20,009 nt of DNA from Rhodothermaceae bacterium (lineage in GTDB: Bacteria; Bacteroidota; Rhodothermia; Rhodothermales; JAHEMB01), in contig JAHEMB010000006.1 of assembly GCA_024643915.1 (NCBI GenBank), positions 1 to 20,009 of the forward strand. Reading direction: 5' to 3'. Shown in pieces: positions 1 to 6,539 of this stretch. The position numbers and the translations under genes are program-made. Each line of letters opens with the position of its first letter. Position 1 is the first letter of the stretch. The notes under the pieces are model-generated. The model saw nothing but the letters and a program-made list of their open reading frames with translations. It made no database searches and was not told where the DNA came from.

Positions 1-684
1 TCGGCGCGGTCGGTGGGGGCGCGGGCCTACACGGTGGGGCGGGACGTGGTTTTTGGGGCGGGGCAGTACGCGCCGGGGACGACTCAGGGGCGGCGCCTGC
101 TGGCCCACGAACTCACGCACACGATTCAGCAGGCCGCGTCGCGGAAACCGAGGATTCAACGCGCACCTACGTACACCGACTGCGTCGCCGACCGCAAAGC
201 TCTTGTCGAGAGCGCCGTCAGTCAGGCGGCGGGGATCGCTCGCTCGGCAAAGGAAGATCTGGAAAAGCCGATCCTCCTCTCCGGCACGCGTAACGCTCTG
301 CGCAATGCCTTTGGCGAAGATGCCGACAAAGATGCTGTAGCCAAGGTATTCAAACACATTGAGGATACGCTGGATAGCAAGACGTATGTCTGCAAGACCT
401 CGTGCTCGAAAACGAAGGATAAACGTGATGTATGCGCACAGGGCGACATGCCGGGCAGTGAAATCCGGATATGCCCCAAGTTCGATAATGAAAGCTGCGG
501 GTCCACGGCTCTGACGATCATTCACGAAGGGGCGCACAACGCAGGGGTTCATCATGGAGAGGCTGGCCCGGAAGACAATGCGTATCTCTACGAAACCTTT
601 GTTATGGGGCTCCAGGCCGGGCTGACCCCTCCTTCGCTATCAGAGAAACAGGAGGGGGCCCTGCCACCGAGCATCGGTGAATGA
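1..684 (+). CDS. DUF4157 protein with second zinc-protease motif, candidate eCIS cargo (5' partial)
   Basis: The frame is open from base 1, so the start lies outside the window; residues here are counted from the GTG at 13. Residues 1-40 are the C-terminal half of a DUF4157 domain, ending in LLAHELTH with zinc-ligand motif HELTH (32-36). DUF4157 proteins are frequent companions or cargo of eCIS loci. A linker leads to a second region with six cysteines (57, 127, 131, 141, 154, 162) and HEGAHNAGVHH at 171-181. This fits the metzincin consensus HExxHxxGxxH. The following PEDNAYLYE (186-194) also resembles the third-ligand region of M35-type lysine-specific metalloendopeptidases, so the exact clan is open. 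GC falls from about 77% in the first 60 bases to about 50-57% over 361-480, suggesting a separately acquired C-terminal module. The gene ends 53 bases before the baseplate genes. A role as injected protease is inference; self-processing or a structural role is possible. Confidence 0.8.
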   Translation, partial: SARSVGARAYTVGRDVVFGAGQYAPGTTQGRRLLAHELTHTIQQAASRKPRIQRAPTYTDCVADRKALVESAVSQAAGIARSAKEDLEKPILLSGTRNALRNAFGEDADKDAVAKVFKHIEDTLDSKTYVCKTSCSKTKDKRDVCAQGDMPGSEIRICPKFDNESCGSTALTIIHEGAHNAGVHHGEAGPEDNAYLYETFVMGLQAGLTPPSLSEKQEGALPPSIGE

Positions 685-737
685 AATAGCCTGCTGCTGA
701 CGCTTACCATCCCTTCGGCCTCAAGATCATAACTCTC

Positions 738-1400
738 ATGACCGGATTCCCTCGCTCTCCACGCGTGCAGAAAGGCGCCATCATCGGGTTGGACAAGTTC
801 AACCCGCTGGCGAGCATCGTCATCTTCCAGTACAACCCGGAGCAGCTCACGCGCACGCTCACGGCGCAGACCAGCACGCAGGACGGCGACGAGGAGGACG
901 CCCTCCGCCTCAAAGCCCCGCCCAAAGAGCAGATCACCGTCAAGATCGAGCTTGACGCGGCGGACCAGCTCGAACAGAGCGATCCGCTCGCCGGGGCGCT
1001 GGGCATCTACCCGGCGCTCGCCTCGCTCGAAATGCTGATCTACCCTAAATCTATCGCTGTCATCGCCAACGAGATCCAGCGGGCGCTGGGGGTGGTGGAG
1101 ATCATCCCGCCCGAGGCGCCGCTGACGCTTTTCTACTGGGGCCTCAAACGCGTGCTGCCGGTGCGTATCAACAGCCTCAACGTCACCGAGGAGCACTTCG
1201 ACGCAGACCTGAACCCCATCGTCGCCGAGGTGAGCCTGACGATGGATGTGCTAAGCTACCACGACCTGGGGATGCTGAGTGTGGGGGGCGCGCTCTACCT
1301 CGCCAACCAGATCATCAAAGAAGGCATGGCGACCATCGCCGGGGTGTCCAACGTGGCGGGTGCGGTTTCGGGATCTGTCAACGTGTCTATCGGAGCCTGA
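738..1400 (+). CDS. Afp7/Pvc7-like eCIS tube-baseplate adaptor
   Basis: 220 residues. The N-terminus (about residues 14-45, including IFQYNPEQLTRTL) is the signature of the eCIS tube/baseplate adaptor family found in Afp7 and Pvc7 (CIS tube N-terminal domain). In the known particles this protein links the inner tube start to the central hub. The usual C-terminal LysM module is missing here and is instead encoded by the next gene, five bases downstream. The middle contains a beta-rich segment around residues 105-180 and an alanine/glycine-rich tail. The ATG at 738 lacks a strong Shine-Dalgarno but is the first start before the family signature. No signal peptide or membrane helix is visible, as expected for a cytoplasmically assembled particle. 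Confidence 0.85.
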   Translation: MTGFPRSPRVQKGAIIGLDKFNPLASIVIFQYNPEQLTRTLTAQTSTQDGDEEDALRLKAPPKEQITVKIELDAADQLEQSDPLAGALGIYPALASLEMLIYPKSIAVIANEIQRALGVVEIIPPEAPLTLFYWGLKRVLPVRINSLNVTEEHFDADLNPIVAEVSLTMDVLSYHDLGMLSVGGALYLANQIIKEGMATIAGVSNVAGAVSGSVNVSIGA

Positions 1401-1405
1401 CTGCC

Positions 1406-1711
1406 ATGTTCGATCCCAAAAGCCGCTACGCGAAGATCGAGACGGCCACGCTGGAGGTGGCGGGTCGCGACGGACGCCCGCGCCCGGTGCGCTACGTGCG
1501 CCGCCGTTTCCTCCCCGCGCCGGCCACCGACGCCGAGACGCTCGTCGAGCACACCGTCTTCGAAGGCGACCGCCTCGACAACGTCACCGCACGTTACCTC
1601 GACGACCCCCAGCAGTTCTGGCGATTGTGTGATGCCAACAACGCCCTCCACCCGCGCGAGCTGACCGACGAGGTCGGCAAGCTCATCAAGATCGCCCTGC
1701 CCCGGATCTGA
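1406..1711 (+). CDS. Small LysM-domain baseplate protein
   Basis: 101 residues. After a basic, beta-rich N-terminus, residues about 45-98 form a LysM-like fold: VEHTVFEGDRLDNVTARYL, then QQFWRLCDANNALHP and a terminal IKIALP strand. In phage tails and eCIS, LysM modules of this kind (T4 gp53-like; C-terminus of Afp7) sit in the baseplate and hold wedge and hub together rather than act on the cell wall. The gene starts five bases after the Afp7-like gene and probably restores in trans the domain that gene lacks. The length suits a single LysM domain, and there is no export signal. Confidence 0.8.
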   Translation: MFDPKSRYAKIETATLEVAGRDGRPRPVRYVRRRFLPAPATDAETLVEHTVFEGDRLDNVTARYLDDPQQFWRLCDANNALHPRELTDEVGKLIKIALPRI

Positions 1712-1741
1712 CCGGGAGCGGCCCCGCTTTCGCCCAAGACG

Positions 1742-2860
1742 ATGCTCGACAGCCTGCTTGGCGCCCGCCTTATCCTGATGACCGGCTCCACGGTGCCCCT
1801 GCCGGCGCCGCCGGAGGCGATGCTGTCTTTCGACAAGATCGAGGTGACCAATGACGCTGATCAGGGGGATGGCTTTCAGATCACCTTTAAGCTCTCGAAA
1901 GGGCCCCTCCTCGACTACACGCTCCTTCAGAGCGGTGCCGTCGATCTGTTCAACCGCATCGTCATCGCCGTGGCCTTCGGTGTGATTCCAGAAGTGATCA
2001 TCGACGGCGTCATCACGCATCACCAACTCGCGCCCAGCAACACGCCGGGCCAGTCGCGCCTGACGATCACCGGCAAGGATGTCAGCCTGCTGCTCGACCT
2101 GGAAGAGCGGAACGAGCCATACCCGAACCAGCCGGACTTTGTGATCGTCACCCAACTGCTGGCGGCCTATGCCCAGTACGGCATCGTCCCGGCCGTCACA
2201 CCCACCGCCGACGTACCCATCGAACTCGAACGCATCCCGCGACAGCACGAGACCGACCTGAAGTTTATCCAGCGGATGGCGGAGCGCAACGGGTTCGTCT
2301 TTTACATCGAGCCCGTCCTGCCGGGCCTGAGCACGGCGTATTGGGGGCCGGAGAACCGGCTGAACCTGCCGCAGTCCGCCCTCAGCATCGACATGGGGTC
2401 GGCGACAAACGTGGAGCAGCTCAATTTCTCAGCGGACGCCCTGGCGCCGGTGGAGACGGAGGGGAGCCTCGTCGAGCCGATCACGAAGGCGACCATCCCG
2501 ATCCCGTCCCTGCCGCCGCTCAGGATCCCGCCGCTCTCGACGTCGCCCCTGCCGGCGCGGCGCAAGGTGCAGCTCCGCGAGGCGGCCCACCGGAACGTGG
2601 GGCAGGGGCTGTTGGCCTCCGTCGCCGCTTCCACGAACGCCCCCGACCCCGTTACGGGCACGGGCTCGCTAGACAGCAAACGCTACGGGCACGCCCTCCG
2701 GGCGCGCGGCCTCGTCGGCGTGCGCGGCGCCGGCCTCTCCTACGACGGCAACTACTTCGTGCGCAAGGTCACGCATACCATCGAGCGGGGGCGCTACACG
2801 CAATCCTTCACCATCAGCCGCGAAGGCACCGGTACCCTCCTGCCCTTCGTCGTGCCATGA
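1742..2860 (+). CDS. gpD/gp27-like hub protein (N-terminal half of VgrG/Afp8)
   Basis: 372 residues, belonging to the phage late control gene D family (T4 gp27, P2 gpD, N-terminal half of VgrG and Afp8). The family pattern is visible in FDKIEVTNDADQGDGFQITF (about residues 29-48), in the ITGKDVSLLLDLEE strand-helix (about 113-126), and in RQHETDLKFIQRMAERNGFVF (about 165-185), which is the typical 'fast-in-sequence' hub segment. It would form the trimeric hub on which the tube sits. Residues about 255-285 are a proline-rich linker. The C-terminus ends in a beta-domain (YDGNYFVRKVTHTI). In Afp8 and VgrG this part is fused to the spike; here the spike is a separate gene overlapping by 4 bases (ATGA at 2857-2860). 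Confidence 0.88.
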   Translation: MLDSLLGARLILMTGSTVPLPAPPEAMLSFDKIEVTNDADQGDGFQITFKLSKGPLLDYTLLQSGAVDLFNRIVIAVAFGVIPEVIIDGVITHHQLAPSNTPGQSRLTITGKDVSLLLDLEERNEPYPNQPDFVIVTQLLAAYAQYGIVPAVTPTADVPIELERIPRQHETDLKFIQRMAERNGFVFYIEPVLPGLSTAYWGPENRLNLPQSALSIDMGSATNVEQLNFSADALAPVETEGSLVEPITKATIPIPSLPPLRIPPLSTSPLPARRKVQLREAAHRNVGQGLLASVAASTNAPDPVTGTGSLDSKRYGHALRARGLVGVRGAGLSYDGNYFVRKVTHTIERGRYTQSFTISREGTGTLLPFVVP

Positions 2861-3357
2861 GCGAACCCTTTTACGGAAAATATCGAGGCGTCGTCACCGA
2901 CATCAACGATCCCCTGATGATGGGGCGCGTCAAGGCCACCGTGCCGGACGTGCTGGGCGACCAGGAGAGTGGCTGGGCGTTGCCCTGCGCGCCCTTCGGT
3001 GGCAGCCAGGTAGGCTTTTTCGCGCTCCCGACGACGGGGGCGGGCGTCTGGATCGAGTTCGAGCACGGCGACCCGGATTACCCGATCTGGAGCGGCTGCT
3101 GGTGGGGCTCGGCGGCCGAAGTGCCGCCCCTGCTGCTGGCGCCGCCTTACAAGAAGTTGATGATCGTCACCGAAGGCGGGCAATCCATCACCCTTGACGA
3201 CACGCCGGGCGTGGGCGGCATCACCCTCGAAACGTCGTCGGGGCAGAAGATCGTCCTGACCGCCCTCGGCATTGAGATCGACAACGGGCAGGGCGCGGCT
3301 ATTAAGATGACCGGCCCGCAGGTATCCGTCAACAACGGCGCCCTCGACGTGATTTGA
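2857..3357 (+). CDS. gp5-like OB-fold and spike base protein (C-terminal half of VgrG/Afp8)
   Basis: 166 residues. The ATG at 2857 overlaps the stop of the hub gene (ATGA), and the family's N-terminus (FYGKYRGVVTDINDP) begins directly after it, so this start is preferred over upstream in-frame starts that overlap the hub gene. Residues about 5-95 are a gp5/VgrG OB-fold: GRVKATVPDVLG, GWALPCAPF, and the strongly conserved EFEHGDPDYPIWSGCWWG. Residues about 105-166 have short repeated beta-strands (SITLDDTPG, ITLETSSGQKIVL, IEIDNGQGAAIKM) expected of the trimeric beta-helical spike. The spike is short, about 60 residues against longer needles in T6SS VgrG. It should bind the PAAR-like tip encoded 59 bases downstream. 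Confidence 0.9.
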   Translation: MSEPFYGKYRGVVTDINDPLMMGRVKATVPDVLGDQESGWALPCAPFGGSQVGFFALPTTGAGVWIEFEHGDPDYPIWSGCWWGSAAEVPPLLLAPPYKKLMIVTEGGQSITLDDTPGVGGITLETSSGQKIVLTALGIEIDNGQGAAIKMTGPQVSVNNGALDVI

Positions 3358-3390
3358 TCAAAGAGAAGGAAGAACGATCCCCCAGACACT

Positions 3391-3404
3391 CCGCATTCCG
3401 CATT
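3391..3404 (+). repeat. Two tandem copies of a 7-base unit
   Basis: CCGCATT occurs twice in a row in the 58-base spacer between the spike and PAAR genes, bracketed by ACACT at both sides. It is the only non-overlapping spacer of any size inside the operon downstream of the hub gene. It may be a remnant of a dispersed intergenic repeat; no function can be assigned. Confidence 0.5.
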
Positions 3405-3415
3405 CCACACTCGAC

Positions 3416-3736
3416 ATGCCTGGCTTTCTGCTACATCAAGGGGCGACGGTGCTGTGCCTGCACGGGGGGCAGGCGCAGGCCACGGCGCCCAACCCGCGCG
3501 TGATGGTGAGCGGTCAGCTCGTCGTTACCCAGGCGGCCCCGCATGCCGTGGCCGGTTGCCCGTTTTCCACACCCGGCGGCCCGCTGCCGTGTGTGACGGC
3601 GCAGTGGGTGACCGGGGCCACGCGCGTGTTGGTGGGAGGGCAGCCCGTGCTCCTGCAGGATAGCCAGGCCGTCTGCACGCCCAACGGCACCGGCGTCACC
3701 ATCGCCGTCACCCAGACCCGCGTTCGAGGCCAGTGA
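3416..3736 (+). CDS. PAAR-like spike-tip protein
   Basis: 106 residues with the opening MPGFLLHQGATVLCLHGGQ, typical of the PAAR-like tip proteins of eCIS (Afp10 type). Cys14 and His16, with later His and Cys residues (AAPHAVAGC, PLPCV, AVC), could coordinate a metal that sharpens the tip. Short beta repeats (VMVSGQLVVT; TRVLVGGQPVLLQDSQ) are expected of the cone fold. The length is normal for a tip without fused effector. Its stop at 3734-3736 overlaps the next start (TGATG), beginning the tightly coupled run to 14684. Its position between spike and gp25 genes matches the typical eCIS order. Confidence 0.9.
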   Translation: MPGFLLHQGATVLCLHGGQAQATAPNPRVMVSGQLVVTQAAPHAVAGCPFSTPGGPLPCVTAQWVTGATRVLVGGQPVLLQDSQAVCTPNGTGVTIAVTQTRVRGQ

Positions 3737-4095
3737 TGCACGTAGACTATCCATACCGCGTTGATGGAAGAGGGCGCACCGCCGTCACCGACAGCGACGA
3801 CGCCTACATCCGCGACCTGATTGAACAGGTGCTCTTCACCTCGCCCGGCGAGCGCGTCAACCGGCCCGACTTCGGGAGCGGGCTGATGCAACTCGTCTTC
3901 GCGCCCAATAGCGACGTGCTGGCGGGGGCCGTTGAGATGACGGTGCAGGCCGCCTTGCAACGCTGGCTGGCCGAGTTGATCCAGGTCGAGGCCGTCGATG
4001 TGCAGAGTGAGGAGTCGGCGCTGCGGGTGACGGTGCGGTACGCGGTGCGGCGGACCCAACAGCGCCAGGTGGCCCAGTTTTCGAGAGATATCTGA
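3736..4095 (+). CDS. gp25-like baseplate wedge protein (GPW/gp25 family)
   Basis: 119 residues from the ATG at 3736, which shares its A with the preceding TGA; a GTG one codon upstream is less likely. The family motif is in the first half: DAYIRDLIEQVLFTSPGER (about 22-40) followed by RVNRPDFGSGL, the counterpart of the gp25 EPR region. Then come FAPNS and a helix (TVQAALQRWLAELIQVEAV), ending in a beta-strand LRVTVRYAVRR. In T4 and Afp (Afp9) this protein anchors the first sheath ring to the wedges and nucleates sheath assembly. It is coupled to the next gene by TGATG at 4093-4097. Confidence 0.92.
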   Translation: MHVDYPYRVDGRGRTAVTDSDDAYIRDLIEQVLFTSPGERVNRPDFGSGLMQLVFAPNSDVLAGAVEMTVQAALQRWLAELIQVEAVDVQSEESALRVTVRYAVRRTQQRQVAQFSRDI

Positions 4096-6539
4096 TGGAC
4101 GTCCAATTTCGCTGTGAAAATGAAGCGCGTCGTAATCTCGTTAGGGATCACGCGACGCTCAACGGCATCGACTTTCTGGAGGTGCTCGACCAGCGCATGC
4201 TCGTGGAGCCGGCGCTCGCCGGGCTGCCGCGCCAGCAGTTCCTCCTGGTGCGTCTCCTCAAGGCCGCGCCCGACCTCGACGCGACGAACGTGCGCCTCGA
4301 ACGCCTGCGCGGCGCTGCCGAGGCCGGGGTGGCGTGGGCGCGCCGGGCCGACCTCGTGACGACCGTCCTCCCGTCCGACCTGGATTCGGGCGACACCCTC
4401 ACGGGGGCGGAGGCCGCTTACTTCAACAACCTCGACGACGCCGACGAGGTCCTCGTGGTCCTCACCACCGGGCGCGGCGATTATTCCACCTACACGCTCC
4501 GCCTCGTCGCCTCGCCCACAGAGGATACGCCGCCGCCCACCATCGACCCGCGCCTCGCCGCGATCTCTTTCTCGTTCAAGGTGGAGTGCCCCAGCGACTT
4601 CGATTGCGCGCCGGAGGACGCCTGCCCGCCGGAGACGTTCGACGAGCCGGAGATCGACTACCTGGCGAAAGACTACGCCAGCTTCCGCCGCCTGATGCTC
4701 GACCGGCTGAGTGTGGTGATGCCGGACTGGCAGGACCGCAGCCCGGCGGACATGCAGATCGCGCTCGTCGAAATGCTGGCCTACGTCGGCGACCACTTGA
4801 GCTATTACCAGGACGCCGTGGCGACGGAGGCGTACCTGGGCACCGCCCGCCGCCGCACCTCCGTGCGCCGCCACGCCCGCCTGCTCGACTATTTTATGCA
4901 CGACGGCTGCAACGCCCGCGCCTGGGTGCACTTCGCGGCGGAGGCCGGGGGCGCGGCGGATGGCCTGCTGCTGCCTGCCGGCGCTGAGCTCCGCACGCGC
5001 GGCGAGGACTACCTCGTCTTCGAGACGATGCACGACCTCGCGCTAAGTAGCGGCCACAACGAAATCCCGTTCTACACCTGGAGCGACACCGACTGCTGCC
5101 TTCCTGCTGGCAGCACCCGTGCCACCTTGTTGGACGATCCCCCCGGCGCGCTCAATCTCTCGCCGGGCGACGTGCTGATTTTCGAGGAGGTAGTGGGGCC
5201 GACGAACGGGCTCGAGGCCGACGCTGACCCCGCCCATCGCCATGTCGTCCGTCTGGCGGAGGCCACGCCGACGACGGATGATCTCGACGGCACCGGCGTC
5301 GTCGAGATTGCCTGGCACGAGCAGGATGCCCTGCCGTTTCCCCTCTGCCTCAGCGTCGTCGTCGATGGCGCCGTGATCGAGGATGTCAGCCTCGCGCGCG
5401 GCAACGTGGCGCTGGCCGACCAGGGGCGCTCCATCGCGGGCGAGCGGCTTATCCCGCAGGAGGTCTCGGTGGGTCGTTACCGGCCCCGTCTGCCGGAAAG
5501 CCGCGTCACGTTCGCCGCCGAGTACGAGCACGAGACGGCCCTTCAAGCGCCTGCCGCCCTGGCCGTCCGGCAGGACCCGCGCGATGCCCTGCCGCAGGTG
5601 CGGCTCGACGATGGGGACGAACTGTGGCGACCCCGGCGCGATCTCCTCGGCAGCGACCGCTTTGCGGCCGAGTTCGTCGTAGAGACGGAGCGCGACCGGC
5701 GGGCCTACCTCCGCTTCGGCGACGATGTGTTGGGCAAAGCGCCCTCGGCCGGCGACGAATTCAGCACCACCTTTCGGGTGGGCAACGGGCCGGCGGGCAA
5801 CGTCGGCGCCGAGGCCATCGCCCTGGCCGTCGGGGTGGGCGGCGTGTCGGTGCGCAACCCGCTCCCCGCCGAAGGAGGGACGGCGCCCGAGCGCATCAAG
5901 GAGGTGCGGCAATTCGCCCCGCAGGCCTTCCGCACCCAGGAGCGCGCCGTCACCGAAGCTGACTATGCCGAGGTGGCCGAGCGGCACGAGGAGGTGCAAA
6001 AGGCTGCCGCCACCTTTCGGTGGACCGGGAGCTGGTACACTGTCTTCGTCACCATCGACCGGAAGGGCGGGCTGCCGGTGCGCGAGGACACGCGATTCCA
6101 TGAAGCCATGCAGGCGCACCTGGGCCGGTATCGCCTGGCCGGCTACGATCTCGAAATCAACGACCCCGTCTTCGTCCCGCTCGACCTTCAGTTCGAGGTG
6201 TGCGTGGCATCGGGCTACTTCCGCAGCGACGTGAAGCGCGCCCTCCTCGATGCCTTCAGCCGCTTCGATTTGCAGGATGGGCGGCGTGGCTTCTTTCATC
6301 CCGACCGCTTTACGTTTGGCCAGCCCGTGTACCTCAGTCAGCTTTACGAGGCGGCGGTGCGCGTTGCGGGCGTGGCCTCGGTGGAGGTGACGCGCTTCCA
6401 GCGGCTCAACAAAAACCCCGACGGCGAACTGCAGGAGGGCGTGCTTGTGCCGGCCTCCCTCGAAGTGCTCCGCCTCGACAACGATCCGAGCAACCCTGAG
6501 AACGGCAAGCTCGAACTGGAGATGCTCGGAGGAATCTGA
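4095..6539 (+). CDS. Baseplate-J-type wedge protein, Afp11-like
   Basis: 814 residues. The strongest match is the eCIS wedge signature at about residues 187-280: EIDYLAKDYASFRRLMLDRL, then LVEMLAYVGDHLSYYQDAVA, TEAYLGTARRRTSVRRHARL and DYFMHDGCNARAWV. After an extended beta-rich middle, residues about 500-600 carry the ERDRRAYLRFGDDVLG segment. Around 614-640 (ERAVTEADYAEVAERHEEV) is the baseplate-J-like segment typical of gpJ and TIGR02243-type proteins. Afp11/Pvc11 form the inner wedge heterodimers with Afp12/Pvc12 around the hub. The start and stop overlap neighbours by one base each. Length is in the usual 600-900 residue range. There is no signal peptide, and codon use matches neighbours. 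Confidence 0.9.
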   Translation: MDVQFRCENEARRNLVRDHATLNGIDFLEVLDQRMLVEPALAGLPRQQFLLVRLLKAAPDLDATNVRLERLRGAAEAGVAWARRADLVTTVLPSDLDSGDTLTGAEAAYFNNLDDADEVLVVLTTGRGDYSTYTLRLVASPTEDTPPPTIDPRLAAISFSFKVECPSDFDCAPEDACPPETFDEPEIDYLAKDYASFRRLMLDRLSVVMPDWQDRSPADMQIALVEMLAYVGDHLSYYQDAVATEAYLGTARRRTSVRRHARLLDYFMHDGCNARAWVHFAAEAGGAADGLLLPAGAELRTRGEDYLVFETMHDLALSSGHNEIPFYTWSDTDCCLPAGSTRATLLDDPPGALNLSPGDVLIFEEVVGPTNGLEADADPAHRHVVRLAEATPTTDDLDGTGVVEIAWHEQDALPFPLCLSVVVDGAVIEDVSLARGNVALADQGRSIAGERLIPQEVSVGRYRPRLPESRVTFAAEYEHETALQAPAALAVRQDPRDALPQVRLDDGDELWRPRRDLLGSDRFAAEFVVETERDRRAYLRFGDDVLGKAPSAGDEFSTTFRVGNGPAGNVGAEAIALAVGVGGVSVRNPLPAEGGTAPERIKEVRQFAPQAFRTQERAVTEADYAEVAERHEEVQKAAATFRWTGSWYTVFVTIDRKGGLPVREDTRFHEAMQAHLGRYRLAGYDLEINDPVFVPLDLQFEVCVASGYFRSDVKRALLDAFSRFDLQDGRRGFFHPDRFTFGQPVYLSQLYEAAVRVAGVASVEVTRFQRLNKNPDGELQEGVLVPASLEVLRLDNDPSNPENGKLELEMLGGI

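Noticed and set aside
2341..2856. N-terminal extension of the gp5-like frame
   Set aside because: These codons lie inside the hub gene in another frame and read as low-complexity sequence; the OB-fold begins right after the ATG at 2857.
3804..5033. 409-codon minus-strand frame
   Set aside because: Antisense shadow of the gp25-like and first baseplate-J-type genes; no recognisable domain.
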